Positions 27,201-35,453 of a stretch of 64,000 bases of DNA are shown one piece after another. The translations under genes were made by a program, and so were the position numbers. The stretch is taken from positions 40,050-104,049 of the forward strand of contig JAFEAJ010000006.1 of the NCBI GenBank assembly GCA_018266455.1, written 5' to 3'. Numbering within the stretch: the first letter of the stretch is position 1; each line of letters opens with the position of its first letter. The notes under the pieces were generated by a model. It did not search any database, was not told where the DNA came from, and worked only from the letters and a program-made list of their open reading frames with translations. Source of the stretch: Bacteroidota bacterium (GTDB lineage: Bacteria > Bacteroidota > Bacteroidia > Chitinophagales > Chitinophagaceae).

Positions 27201-27826
27201 GAAACCTGCACCCTGTATCTGCCCCCTTTTAGCGCGTTGATGGTGAAGCTGCCATCTGCACTGGCGGCCGCTCCTTTTCGCAAACCTGCAATGACTACTG
27301 ATGCATTGGCAAGAGGCTCTCCTTTTTCATTTGTGATTTTTCCTTTGATCCCACCTGCAAAAACAATAGTCGCATTATCCGGCCCGTTGCTGGCAGCTAC
27401 CTGTTTCGTTTCTTTTTTTACTTTTTTGATGATGATATTACTGTTCAACTGCTCATACCCCAGATCCGTGTTAAAAAGAAGGTCGACGAGCAACTTTGCG
27501 ACAGGAATATCGGTTGCGTTATAACTGATACTGCTGTAGCCTGCGATATCGTTTGTTTTATAAGTGAAAGATAATTTGGTAAGAGACTCGATGATATGGA
27601 AGCTTTGCTTTAAGCTGGCATTTTTTAATTGCACCGATACGGTCAGCTTATTGAGGTCCTGGCTTTTGCTGCCGCCAGCTATCAACAGGGTATTTAAGGT
27701 CAGAAATATGGATAGCGTTGAGATTTTCATAAGTAGCACTTTTATTTTTGCTAAAGAAGGGAGCCGGCAAAATCCTGAATTGACGGAAAATACAACCCTG
27801 CTAAGCTTTTTCTCACATAAATTCAT
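24266..27826 (-). CDS. SusC/RagA-family TonB-dependent transducer with STN domain
   Basis: Outer-membrane channel of 1186 residues. After the signal peptide an STN (secretin/TonB N-terminal) domain lies at about residues 60-140. It is followed by a carboxypeptidase-like beta-sandwich (GKITNEKGEPLANASVVI), then a plug with the family motif IRGINSLNPDKDNQPLFVIDGLP and the barrel ending in Phe. The STN domain is the one that contacts the FecR anti-sigma factor, so the protein both imports and signals. The start may be at 27730 (MKISTLSIF), giving a cleaner signal peptide; the 32 upstream residues are common in annotations. Upstream genes 27964-29582 supply the partners. Confidence 0.94.
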   Translation of the reverse strand: MNLCEKKLSRVVFSVNSGFCRLPSLAKIKVLLMKISTLSIFLTLNTLLIAGGSKSQDLNKLTVSVQLKNASLKQSFHIIESLTKLSFTYKTNDIAGYSSISYNATDIPVAKLLVDLLFNTDLGYEQLNSNIIIKKVKKETKQVAASNGPDNATIVFAGGIKGKITNEKGEPLANASVVIAGLRKGAAASADGSFTINALKGGRYRVQVSAIGYQTEIREIEVNENEEQEVNFQLKEDNSKLNDVVVTALGIKREVRTIGYASQTVTGAQLAQSQQPNLINALQGKVAGVTISSAGGGPGQGASILIRGINSLNPDKDNQPLFVIDGLPVDNSTYTVGTDGNRGTQMANRISDINPEDIETVNILRGGAATALYGLRGANGVVVITTKSAKAGNLQVHFSSSYSMDNVDKYPELQLKYTMGFGGKLSNYDSTSFWPAWGPTVEQARTVDPNHPAQLWNNWKRAYGTGHQYRNAITFSGGTDKATFSSSLSYFKQNGLIPFTWYQNITARINGQLKFSDQFKMGTSIYYANTNGNFYDADRFNEELIYWAPRYDVRDYVKPDGTEKTYGNGNPIYYAATNKYASKVDHIIGNVNFVYTPLKWLTATYLVGMDGYGDARTATAPGPKGVPGEIVAADNGLGFVHQYQINYRQINSNFLLTLDHTWADKFQTTLRLGNDVLDRSINITSVEGNNLDVYNLFNLSNAKQVSTSQNITNYRIIGAYGDLTLGYDNFLYLTLTGRNDWTSSLEKNNRSFFYPSASLSYIFTQQLHLPEWVSYGKLRASLAQIGKDAPPYSTSVVYSPGYTTSPVLNQPINGVIGWSRNDAAGIATLKPERTTTFEAGTDFSFLQNRFGLNFTWYQSNSKDLIIPVAVTSTSGFTSVTLNAGEIRNRGVELSLRGNAIKAKDFSWDIFVNISANRNKVISIYPGLQEIVIGSQYGYSHATVTMKYVPGESVGNIYGTPWTRYQDDKDPNRSDKSKPLLIGSNGFPVLTPYSDQKILGNSYPKWIGSIGNTFSYKNWTLYFLWDTRQGLQKYDQFSNFLAAFGESKITLNRNDVVTFNGVLADGSKNTKAVWLGQGVGPDGVNYGSAGYYRAVYRGIAENFVENASWIRLRSATFSYKLPSNILSRTFIKTINLALTGNNLLLFTKYKGFDPESSSTPASSSINGFAGFSYPALRSYVLTLNVGF

Positions 27827-27869
27827 AGCTTTGATTGTTTTGAAATTCGTAAATGGAATTTAAAGCACT

Positions 27870-27901
27870 GAACCGTTCCCAGCCTCTAACTGGAGCGGTT
27901 C
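27870..27901. terminator. Strong hairpin between fecR and susC
   Basis: GAACCG with CGGTTC, continued by TTCC and CAG paired with GGAG-type bases with one bulge, gives a roughly 12-bp stem. It lies in the 137-bp gap between the FecR stop and the SusC start. It may separate sigma/anti-sigma transcription from that of the transporter. No good T-run follows. Confidence 0.5.
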
Positions 27902-27963
27902 TTATAATTTATTTATGTTGGTGGCGATATATCCATAAGCATTTTTTTTAATTGAAATTTTGG

Positions 27964-28971
27964 TTACTGTATAATATATGTGCCCTTAGATTCTGTAAGG
28001 TTAGTGTCCGTCAGCCTACATAATATTCCCAGAGCTTCTTCCACTCCGATTTCCCTTCCAAAAGAAGTGGTAATTTTTAAATTGCTGATATTTTCATCTT
28101 TCACATGGATAGTTACATTGTATACCCGCTCCATATCGGACACCACATCTTCAAAAACTTCATCGTCATAAGCCATTTTCCCTTGCTGCCAGGCTGCTAC
28201 ATCTGTTGCTGAGATATTTTTTGGGGCTATTTTCCCGCTTATGCTATTCACTTTTAGCTGCTGCCCTTTGATTAAAGTAGCAAGCAATTTATTATCTCTG
28301 CTCACTTTCACCTTTCCCCTGCTCACAGCAACGATAATGTTCTTATGCCCGGGATATGCTTTTATGTTAAAAGCTGTTCCCAGTACGGTGGTAGATATGT
28401 CGCCGGTATGAATAATAAATGGAACCTTATCTGCATGTTTCACATCAAAATAGGCTTCGCCTGAAAGGGACACTTCTCTTTTTCCCTGCGAGAATTTTTC
28501 CGGGTATTCTAAAGTGCTGCTGGCATTCAGCCATACTTGTGTGCTATCTGGCAACAAAAGATATTTGTATTCTGATCGTTCAGTAGTTTTTTTCGAAAGA
28601 TGAGGGGGCTGCAATGAATTTTTCCCATTGGAGATGATGGCCTTGTTCCATAACAAGGCGGGAACTATAATAAGTAGGATACTGCCCGCTATCCCCGCAA
28701 TGCTTTTAATGATAGCCCTCCCAGGTTCCCTTTCGGGTTTCTCCAACGGGGATGTCCTGGCAGCATGCCTTAAAATAAGGTTGCCTTCCTCATCAACATA
28801 GCTCAAGAGGGAAGATTGGTCTTTAACCGATGCGTACACTTCTTTAATTAGCTTTTTCAATGGCTCATCATGTTCCGACAGGCGGACATAATTTAAAAAT
28901 TCTTCCATCTCCTGTTTTGAGCAGGTATTGTCGACATATTTTTGAAAAAGAAATTTTAGCCTTTCTTCCAT
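27964..28971 (-). CDS. FecR-family anti-sigma factor
   Basis: Inner-membrane anti-sigma factor of 335 residues. An N-terminal cytosolic part (about residues 1-85) is followed by one membrane helix near residues 86-107 (AGIAGSILLIIVPALLW). Then comes the periplasmic FecR domain (STQVWLNASSTLEYPEKFS, GEAYFDVKH, and VLGTAFNIKAYPG), and a C-terminal domain of about 70 residues as in Bacteroidota FecR proteins. It holds the ECF sigma factor (gene 69 bp upstream) until the SusC STN domain signals. Regulation at this locus is a standard inferred cascade. Confidence 0.95.
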   Translation of the reverse strand: MEERLKFLFQKYVDNTCSKQEMEEFLNYVRLSEHDEPLKKLIKEVYASVKDQSSLLSYVDEEGNLILRHAARTSPLEKPEREPGRAIIKSIAGIAGSILLIIVPALLWNKAIISNGKNSLQPPHLSKKTTERSEYKYLLLPDSTQVWLNASSTLEYPEKFSQGKREVSLSGEAYFDVKHADKVPFIIHTGDISTTVLGTAFNIKAYPGHKNIIVAVSRGKVKVSRDNKLLATLIKGQQLKVNSISGKIAPKNISATDVAAWQQGKMAYDDEVFEDVVSDMERVYNVTIHVKDENISNLKITTSFGREIGVEEALGILCRLTDTNLTESKGTYIIQ

Positions 28972-29039
28972 ACAAAAGATTCCTCTTAATCAAGTAGACG
29001 AAGCAGACAGTCAATATTCCTATTCAAACGGGAAAGAAA

Positions 29040-29582
29040 TTAAAAAAAAGTTCTACTCATGTGGCTGAAGAAGGCCCTGATGGATTTTACAGCAGTCGAC
29101 AATTGATTTTTTACGGTGTGCCTGGATATCTTCAAATGGTCAGCAATTTCCTGGTAGTTGAGGTCTTTTTCCCGGTTCAATTTGTAAATCAACTTTCGCT
29201 GAGGCGGGAGCCTGTCAATTGCCTTAGATAGGATATCATTATATTCTTTGATGGAAATAGCAGCATCAATTTCATCAGGCAGTTGTGTGATTTTTTCCCA
29301 AAGGGCATTCCGCAAGCGGGTAGTTGCCGCTGTTTTGCGCAGATAATCGATTACTTTGTTTTGCGCAAGGGTGAAGAGCCAGGCTTCTATATTTTTAATT
29401 TCATGGATATTATCGTGACCTTCCCAAAGCTTAAGAAAGACTTCCTGCACAATGTCCTTTGCCTGCTGGTCTGATTTCGTGAGCCGAAAAGCAAGAATAT
29501 ATAAGGAATGGGCGTGCTCATTGAAAATATCGGCAAAGGCCATTTCAATAGAATGCTCATTTCTGTCAGCAGCAAGATGCAT
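29040..29582 (-). CDS. RNA polymerase ECF sigma factor
   Basis: Sigma-70 family factor of 180 residues, first gene of the sigma-FecR-SusC-SusD set. Region 2 (about residues 20-85) includes LYILAFRLTKSDQQAKDIVQEVFLKLW and a NIEAWLFTLAQNKVIDYLRK segment; region 4 (about 120-175) has a helix-turn-helix with DLNYQEIADHLKISRHTVKNQLS. This length and the LPPQRKLIY segment between the two are typical of the Bacteroidota ECF group tied to FecR and SusC. It likely drives the susC promoter. The upstream 257 bp (29583-29839) shows no other gene. Confidence 0.95.
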   Translation of the reverse strand: MHLAADRNEHSIEMAFADIFNEHAHSLYILAFRLTKSDQQAKDIVQEVFLKLWEGHDNIHEIKNIEAWLFTLAQNKVIDYLRKTAATTRLRNALWEKITQLPDEIDAAISIKEYNDILSKAIDRLPPQRKLIYKLNREKDLNYQEIADHLKISRHTVKNQLSTAVKSIRAFFSHMSRTFF

Positions 29583-29839
29583 GGTTAGCGTTGATTATAA
29601 TTACAATTTACTTCAAAAAGGTGAACCTTGATTTTAAAACGGGGAAATTTTATAAATGGGGCAGGAACTTTTTAATTCAATTGATATTGGGCCATATTTT
29701 GTATCGGCAGGCTTTTGATCGCCCCTGTTCAAGCTTCTGCACTGTGGTGGCAGAACTTGCGTATTTTACAGTATATTAATATGCTTATAGTTTAGCCTGC
29801 TGATTTTTGTGCCGATCAGCTTTTCAACTTGTCAACCCA

Positions 29840-31372
29840 TCATGCGTGAACCAGCAGGGAAACTGCTTTCCACAAAGTAAAGATGCTGGTGAATATCACC
29901 ATAGAGCCAACCAGCACGAACATTGTTTTCATTGGCAATTTTCCTACAAGCCTTGCCGCGACCGGAGCGGCAAGGATACCGCCTGCGATCAGCCCAATCA
30001 CATCAAAAACTGGTATGTGCCGCAGCAAAATAAAAAATGTGATGGCGCTGGCAAGTACCACAAAAAACTCAGCGAGACAAACGGAACCCACTACATAGCG
30101 CGGGTGCTTCCTTTTCGAAATGAGGGTGCTGGTAACAAGCGCCCCCCAGCCGCCACCTGCAAATGCGTCCATAAAGCCGCCTGCTGAAGCAAGCCACCCT
30201 GCGCCTTTTATCTTGTCTGATTTTTTATTTTTTCTGAAAGCTTTGCGGATAATGTAATAGCCAAGGTAGATGGTATAAAATGAAAGAGGCACACGCACAT
30301 AAGCGGCGTATTGCTTTCCAAAATAGGCTAATGTAGCCCCGATAACAGCGCCAATGATGCCTGGGATAACAAGCGTTTTGAATAATTTTTTGTTGATGTT
30401 CCCGAAACGATGATGGCTGTACCCTGAAACGCCGCTTGAAAAAACCCTGGCAGAATGAACACGGCTGCTCACGATGGCAGGGTTTACTCCGGTTGCCAAT
30501 AAGAATGTGGTTGAAATAGTTCCATAGCCCATGCCCAGTGAACCATCTGCCATCTGGGCAAGAAATCCGGTAAGCAGCATAAGCAGGAAAGACCTGGTAT
30601 CAATGTAATCGGGAACTGAGCGGATAGCCCCGAAAATTCTTTCGAAAGGGACAAAAGATAAAATGGCATGGCCGATAATCATGAACACAAATGCAAACAG
30701 GCACCATTTTACAATCAATTGCCATTTTTTTTGTGCAGGCACCGCAGGCCTTTCCAAAACAGCCTGCTTTGCTGCAAGCACCTTGGTAATGTCATTAAGC
30801 CTGCTGACTTTTTCGGAAAAATCGCCATCGAGGCTTTTGCGGATGGATTCCATATTGTGCAGCACTTCATCAATTTCATCGGGCATCATATCATTCAATG
30901 TCTCTTTAATGCGCTTTGCTATTGTTGGAGATTTTCCATTTGTTGAGATTGCAATTTTCAGGTTCCCTTTTTTTACAACGGAACCGAGATAAAAATCACA
31001 AAGGCCAGGCTTGTCTGCAACATTAATAAGCTTGTTGTTTTGCCTGGCGTCTTTCCAGATTTGTTCGCTGGTTGTTTCATTGTCCACTGCTGATATGATG
31101 ATGTCGCAATCGCGCAAATCAGAAAACTGGTATGGCCTTTCGACAAGGGTTATGTTATCAAAATTTCGAGCCAGGGCTTTAATTTCAGCATTAATGTGGG
31201 AAGCGATTAATTTGACAGATGTGGCTGGAGCGTTTTGTAGTACCGCATTCATTTTTTCCAGGCCAATATTCCCCCCGCCGATAATGAGCAGCCGAAGATT
31301 CTCCAGTTTTAGAAAAACAGGGAATAGCGTGTTGGTGGCTGCATTTGCCGGCATTGGTCTTTCGAAATTCAT
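29840..31372 (-). CDS. Siroheme synthase (precorrin-2 dehydrogenase) domain fused to TSUP/TauE-SafE permease
   Basis: Two-domain protein of 510 residues. Residues about 10-215 are a MET8/CysG-N domain that oxidises precorrin-2 and inserts iron: FPVFLKLENLRLLIIGGGNIGLEK is the NAD-binding loop, and KGNLKIAISTNGKSPTIAKRIKETL is a signature. After a membrane helix near 225-245, residues about 265-510 form a TSUP permease with typical GSLGMGYGT, GGFMDAFAGGGWGALVTS repeats. The fusion ties the cofactor of sulfite reductase to a putative sulfur-anion carrier. The ATG at 31372 is preferred because a TACATTTG promoter element (31382-31389) covers an upstream ATG at 31384. Direction of transport is unproven. 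Confidence 0.9.
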   Translation of the reverse strand: MNFERPMPANAATNTLFPVFLKLENLRLLIIGGGNIGLEKMNAVLQNAPATSVKLIASHINAEIKALARNFDNITLVERPYQFSDLRDCDIIISAVDNETTSEQIWKDARQNNKLINVADKPGLCDFYLGSVVKKGNLKIAISTNGKSPTIAKRIKETLNDMMPDEIDEVLHNMESIRKSLDGDFSEKVSRLNDITKVLAAKQAVLERPAVPAQKKWQLIVKWCLFAFVFMIIGHAILSFVPFERIFGAIRSVPDYIDTRSFLLMLLTGFLAQMADGSLGMGYGTISTTFLLATGVNPAIVSSRVHSARVFSSGVSGYSHHRFGNINKKLFKTLVIPGIIGAVIGATLAYFGKQYAAYVRVPLSFYTIYLGYYIIRKAFRKNKKSDKIKGAGWLASAGGFMDAFAGGGWGALVTSTLISKRKHPRYVVGSVCLAEFFVVLASAITFFILLRHIPVFDVIGLIAGGILAAPVAARLVGKLPMKTMFVLVGSMVIFTSIFTLWKAVSLLVHA

Positions 31373-31381
31373 TATAGGGCT

Positions 31382-31423
31382 CAAATGTACATTAAATTAT
31401 TTATCCTATTAAAATTGTAGACT
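31382..31423 (-). promoter_or_regulatory. Promoter element and sulfur-region palindrome upstream of the siroheme-synthase/TSUP fusion
   Basis: On the minus strand TACATTTG (31389-31382) matches the -7 consensus TAnnTTTG. Upstream of it, at 31423-31402, is the palindrome AGTCTAC-N8-TAGGATA, occupying the -33 region where no TTTG is seen, as for a site that helps or blocks polymerase directly. Confidence 0.55.
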
Positions 31424-31426
31424 AAA

Positions 31427-32617
31427 TTAAAAGGCCAGTTGTAATTGTGCAGAAAACAGGTCATTGTTTATGTTTGCGCTTTCGGTTCGTATGGAGTAAT
31501 TCACTTGTAGCTTAGCCCACACATTGAAAAAATAGTTCAACCCGAAGACGTAGTAAACCGAAGTGTTATTATCTGCTTTGTTCTTAGCGAGATCAGGTGT
31601 ATAGCTGTCATACCTGAAAACCCCCTGCAAGCGTTTGTTCCATAAATAATAACTTGCCTGCGCATACCATCCTTCATGCACAATAGGATCTTGGTTCCCT
31701 TCCCAGCCTTTGATGTATTCGGTTTTAAGTGAAATCAAATCCAGGTTCAAAGCGGCCTCAAACCCCCATCTGGTGCGAACCTGGCTTTTTGTGGTTGTTG
31801 AAATGAATTTGTCGTAACCGTTATAGTATGATGCGCCGATATTCAACATTTTTAACGGGTGCACTACCAGCCGTGCTGCAATATCTTTTGACGAATTATT
31901 ATCCATTGCATTAATACCGGCGCCATTGAGAAGGGCGAGATAATAATCTGCAAAGCGCCAGTCCTTTATTTTTATAAGGTTACCGGCGATCTGTAAGCCA
32001 AGATCCCTGCCATTTTGGTTGCCAATGGAATCTATTAACCCGTTGGAAGCATCTCCTTTCCTCGCAACCAGTGCGCTGACTACCTGCGAGCGGTCAATGG
32101 TTTCAAGAGATCTGTCTTGGTTGAGGTTTTCTTGCGAGAAGGGCACAGTAAATTGGCCTGCAGTAATTTTCAGAAAAGAGAAAGGTTTATAGCTGATGAA
32201 CGCATCAAATAGGGAAGGGGATATCAGGCTTCCCCCGGTTTGGGCGGATCCGCTTGGGCCATTTGCTCCTGCAAAATCAGCCAGCAGACGGTATGCCCAT
32301 TTTGCAGAGAAGTTTCCCTGCAAATCCAGTCGTGCCCTCCTGATAGCGAACCCGCTTGTTATGCCTTGCTGCTGATAATGTTGATAACGGACTTGCGTAT
32401 AACCGCTTAAGCGGAGCAACCTGTTTGGGTTGGACGGGAAAGAGTCCTGGTCTGTGTTGCTGTGGCCGGCACTGAATGCCTTTTTCAGCCACCCTGTTCC
32501 TGATTTGACAACTGTTTCCTTGCTCTTCAGGATATCTTGCAGGTCTTCTGCAGTTTGCGCACTGGCCGCCACTGAAAAGGCAGCAGGTGTAATCAAAAAC
32601 AATAAGTAATATTTCAT
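31427..32617 (-). CDS. Phosphate-selective porin (OprP/OprO)-family outer membrane protein
   Basis: Outer-membrane porin of 396 residues. The signal peptide ends near ASAQ, and after about 50 residues of linker the chain alternates in beta-strand fashion to a C-terminal strand ending LQLAF. Segments LRLSGYTQVRYQHYQQ and GFAIRRARLDLQGNFSAKWAY are the hallmark of the phosphate-selective porin group. It lies within a sulfate-assimilation region and has the same palindrome in its leader, so sulfate or a similar oxyanion is the inferred cargo. It has a 5' leader of about 95 bases with a hairpin. Confidence 0.92.
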   Translation of the reverse strand: MKYYLLFLITPAAFSVAASAQTAEDLQDILKSKETVVKSGTGWLKKAFSAGHSNTDQDSFPSNPNRLLRLSGYTQVRYQHYQQQGITSGFAIRRARLDLQGNFSAKWAYRLLADFAGANGPSGSAQTGGSLISPSLFDAFISYKPFSFLKITAGQFTVPFSQENLNQDRSLETIDRSQVVSALVARKGDASNGLIDSIGNQNGRDLGLQIAGNLIKIKDWRFADYYLALLNGAGINAMDNNSSKDIAARLVVHPLKMLNIGASYYNGYDKFISTTTKSQVRTRWGFEAALNLDLISLKTEYIKGWEGNQDPIVHEGWYAQASYYLWNKRLQGVFRYDSYTPDLAKNKADNNTSVYYVFGLNYFFNVWAKLQVNYSIRTESANINNDLFSAQLQLAF

Positions 32618-32671
32618 GCTGTTGGCCTATAAATTTACTTGGATGAAAAATTAATGGCGTACTAAAAGTAA

Positions 32672-32698
32672 CCAGTTCCATAGCACAACCGGAACTGG
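32672..32698 (-). promoter_or_regulatory. Hairpin in the porin mRNA leader
   Basis: CCAGTTCC and GGAACTGG form a perfect 8-bp stem with an 11-base loop, 55 bp upstream of the porin start and downstream of the inferred transcription start. Purpose unknown; no known riboswitch was recognised. Confidence 0.4.
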
Positions 32699-32718
32699 CA
32701 AATCAGGTATCAATCAGG

Positions 32719-32752
32719 CAAAAATAATAATATCCTACTAAATTAATAGACT
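32719..32752 (-). promoter_or_regulatory. Promoter element and sulfur-region palindrome upstream of porin gene
   Basis: Minus strand TATTTTTG (32726-32719) matches TAnnTTTG. Four bases upstream the palindrome AGTCTAT-N8-TAGGATA (32752-32731) occupies the -33 region. Same half-sites and spacing as the other sulfur-region sites. Confidence 0.6.
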
Positions 32753-33145
32753 TTTATTTTTTACTTAATAGCGGATATCGGGATAACCAAATAGGCAGGT
32801 AGCATTAATGCTTTTGTGTTAACTGACTGACTGTAGTTAGTGAAGGAATTTTCTTTCACTGGCCAATTGCAGGGTGGCAATTTATTGATGCGGCCTGGGC
32901 AGGACTGGTTTTGGCTTGTTGTTGGAGTTTCAATATTTTTTCAAGTAAAGAATAATGTTGGCAAATAAACTTTGTTAGAAAGATTGTTGAGCTGAAGAGA
33001 TGAGCAGAAAATGAAAACCGTTGAAGTTGTCAATGCTTTTAGCCTGCTTTTTAATGAAAAAACAACAGCTGCCATTCAATGCTTGCAATGCTTAGGGATT
33101 TGTTAAAAGATTTTTAAGCCATGCTTTTTGAATACCCAAAAAATG

Positions 33146-33167
33146 TAATCTATCAAAATAATAGACT
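33146..33167. promoter_or_regulatory. Sulfur-region palindrome, upstream site of the sulfite reductase gene
   Basis: Half-sites TAATCTA and ATAGACT with an 8-base spacer. It lies 25 bp upstream of the TTTG of the sulfite reductase promoter. A further ATTTTTTAGATAG follows, so there may be a second overlapping half. Confidence 0.55.
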
Positions 33168-33192
33168 ATTTTTTAGATAGGTTCAATTAATG

Positions 33193-33223
33193 TTTGCAGT
33201 TTATTTCGGAAGCCTTATTTTTG
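33193..33223 (+). promoter_or_regulatory. Promoter of the sulfite reductase gene
   Basis: TTTG at 33193-33196, 19 bases, then TATTTTTG at 33216-33223: an exact match to the Bacteroidota promoter pattern TTTG-N19-TAnnTTTG. The start codon is 61 bp downstream. Confidence 0.82.
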
Positions 33224-33226
33224 TAA

Positions 33227-33248
33227 ACTCTACAAAAATAGTAGAGAT
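33227..33248. promoter_or_regulatory. Sulfur-region palindrome at the sulfite reductase transcription start
   Basis: ACTCTAC-N8-TAGAGAT, in which CTCTAC and GTAGAG are a perfect 6-bp inverted repeat, begins 3 bp after the -7 element. A protein here would cover the transcription start and block the polymerase. Confidence 0.6.
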
Positions 33249-33284
33249 TACTAAGGGCCGCATTCTTTACCAACATAAACAAAC

Positions 33285-35390
33285 ATGCAAAGCTTCAGGA
33301 CCGAGTTGGAGAACCCTCTCGTTGAAAAGGATATTATTGAACTGGAAAAAAAGATCAGGGAATTCAGGCAAGGGGAAGTCCCTGAAGAAAAATTCCGTAG
33401 CCTCCGGCTGGCAAGAGGCATTTACGGTCAGCGCCAACAGGGCGTTCAGATGGTGCGCATTAAACTGCCCTATGGCAAAATGACTTTTGCTCAATGGAAA
33501 AGAATTGCAGATGTGTCTGACGAATTTTCCAATGGCAACCTGCATCTCACGACAAGGCAGGACATCCAGATCCATTTCGTGAGCTTAAACCGCACTCCTG
33601 AATTGTGGGGCCTGCTGGCCGAAGACGACATCACCATCCGCGAAGCTTGCGGCAATACGGTAAGAAACGTAACAGCATCTGATATTGCCGGCATTGACAT
33701 TGACGAGCCGTTCGATGTAACTCCTTACGCACATGCTGTTTTTGAATATCTTTTGCGCAAGCCTTTTTGCCAGGAGATGGGACGCAAATTTAAAATTGCT
33801 TTTTCCAGTAGCGAGAAAGATACAGCATTGGTTTTTATGCATGACCTTGGCGCCATTCCGCGAATCAAAGAAATCAATGGTCAACAAATAAGAGGTTTTA
33901 AAGTGGTAATAGGAGGCGGGTTAGGGGCACAGCCACATCTTGCCATTACTGCACACGAGTTTTTAGAAGAAGATTTCTTATTGCCCTATATCGAAGCAGT
34001 ATTGCGCGTTTTCGACAGATATGGTGAACGCAGCAGCAGGCATAAAGCCAGAATGAAATTTTTGCTTCAACAGATCGGGATTGAAAAATTTACTGAATTG
34101 GTTAAAGATGAACAAAAAGCTGTGGCCGAAAAAATAATTAAGATTGATACGGACAGGTTTGAACTGGTTGATTTGCCAAACGGAATTTTGCCAGGTACTA
34201 AAATTCAAATAAAAAATAAATTGAACTTTGAAGCTTGGAAAAAAACAAACGTGCGCAAACAAAAGCAAGAGGGATACTACATTGTTTATGTTCGCGTTCC
34301 CAATGGAAACATTAGTTCTGGCGCCAGCAGGAGATTGATTGAAAAATTGCGGCCTGTTATTGCAAACGACATTCGTGTAACCATTAGCCAGAATTTACAA
34401 TTCAGGTTTGTAAAGGAAGAGCACTTGGAATATATCTATAGCTTGCTGGAATCGGAAAATTTTGCTGCCGCAGGCATTGACAGTGCTGCAGATATTGTTT
34501 CCTGCCCGGGCACGGATACCTGCAACCTCGGGATTTCGAACAGCACTGAATTAGCATTGGTATTGGCCCGCGTGATTGAAGACGAGTTCCCTGAATTCTT
34601 GCAGCGAGATGACATCGCCATAAGGATCAGCGGTTGCATGAACTCATGCGGCCAGCATGGCATCGGTACCATCGGCTTCCATGGTTCGTCTATGAAAGTA
34701 AATGGCAAAGTATTGCCTGCCGTACAGGTGCTGATTGGTGGCGGCAAGCTTGGCGGCGGAGAAGGGCGAATTTCAAACAAAGTAATTAAGCTCCCAAGCA
34801 AACGAGGGCCTGAAATATTACGTTATTTGTTAAACGATTTCCTTGCTAATAAAAATGAAAACCAAAACTATCTTGATTATACTTTTGAAAAAGGCGAAAG
34901 GTATTTTTATGATTTGCTGAAACCACTTGCAGATGCAACCACGCTGGCAGATGAAGATTTTATAGACTGGGGGCATGAAGAAAAATTTGCTACAGCAATA
35001 GGAGTAGGAGAGTGTGCAGGTGTTATGATCGATTTGGTGGCAACGCTGATTTTGGAAGCAGATGAAAAACTATCGCTTGCGGAAGAAAACATTCAAAATA
35101 ATGTATGGTCAGACGGGATTTACCAGGCGTATGCATCTTTTATCCATGCAGCAAAAGCATTGTTGTTAAATCATTCTGTGCAGTGCAACACACAAACCGG
35201 AATATTAAAAGACTTCGATATTCACTTTACTGAAAAGGGATTGTATAATGGATCTGCAAGTTTCAAAGAAATGGTTTTGCAGATCAACCAGAACGAACCT
35301 TCGCAAGAATTTGCTGTTGAGTACCTGGAACAGGCGAAAGCTTTTAATACTTATGCACATGCATTCCGGGAGCAGTTGGTGAATAATTGA
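33285..35390 (+). CDS. Siroheme [4Fe-4S] sulfite (or nitrite) reductase with extra C-terminal domain
   Basis: Reduces sulfite to sulfide (or nitrite to ammonia) at siroheme coupled to a [4Fe-4S] cluster. Of the 701 residues the core is about 1-525. The cluster cysteines are Cys407 and Cys413 (SCPGTDTC, spacing C-x5-C) and Cys451 and Cys455 (SGCMNSC, C-x3-C). The second ferredoxin-like repeats begin near LPYGKMTFAQW and VPNGNISSGASRR. Residues about 530-701 are an additional helical domain with a HEPN-like look, not part of classical reductases. Neighbours CysDNH and siroheme genes favour sulfite. No flavoprotein subunit is nearby, so ferredoxin is the likely donor. Confidence 0.95.
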   Translation: MQSFRTELENPLVEKDIIELEKKIREFRQGEVPEEKFRSLRLARGIYGQRQQGVQMVRIKLPYGKMTFAQWKRIADVSDEFSNGNLHLTTRQDIQIHFVSLNRTPELWGLLAEDDITIREACGNTVRNVTASDIAGIDIDEPFDVTPYAHAVFEYLLRKPFCQEMGRKFKIAFSSSEKDTALVFMHDLGAIPRIKEINGQQIRGFKVVIGGGLGAQPHLAITAHEFLEEDFLLPYIEAVLRVFDRYGERSSRHKARMKFLLQQIGIEKFTELVKDEQKAVAEKIIKIDTDRFELVDLPNGILPGTKIQIKNKLNFEAWKKTNVRKQKQEGYYIVYVRVPNGNISSGASRRLIEKLRPVIANDIRVTISQNLQFRFVKEEHLEYIYSLLESENFAAAGIDSAADIVSCPGTDTCNLGISNSTELALVLARVIEDEFPEFLQRDDIAIRISGCMNSCGQHGIGTIGFHGSSMKVNGKVLPAVQVLIGGGKLGGGEGRISNKVIKLPSKRGPEILRYLLNDFLANKNENQNYLDYTFEKGERYFYDLLKPLADATTLADEDFIDWGHEEKFATAIGVGECAGVMIDLVATLILEADEKLSLAEENIQNNVWSDGIYQAYASFIHAAKALLLNHSVQCNTQTGILKDFDIHFTEKGLYNGSASFKEMVLQINQNEPSQEFAVEYLEQAKAFNTYAHAFREQLVNN

Positions 35391-35453
35391 GAATCGTTAA
35401 GTTGAGAAATAATAAGAAGATTGTGGATAAACCATTTGCTTGATGAATTTATC

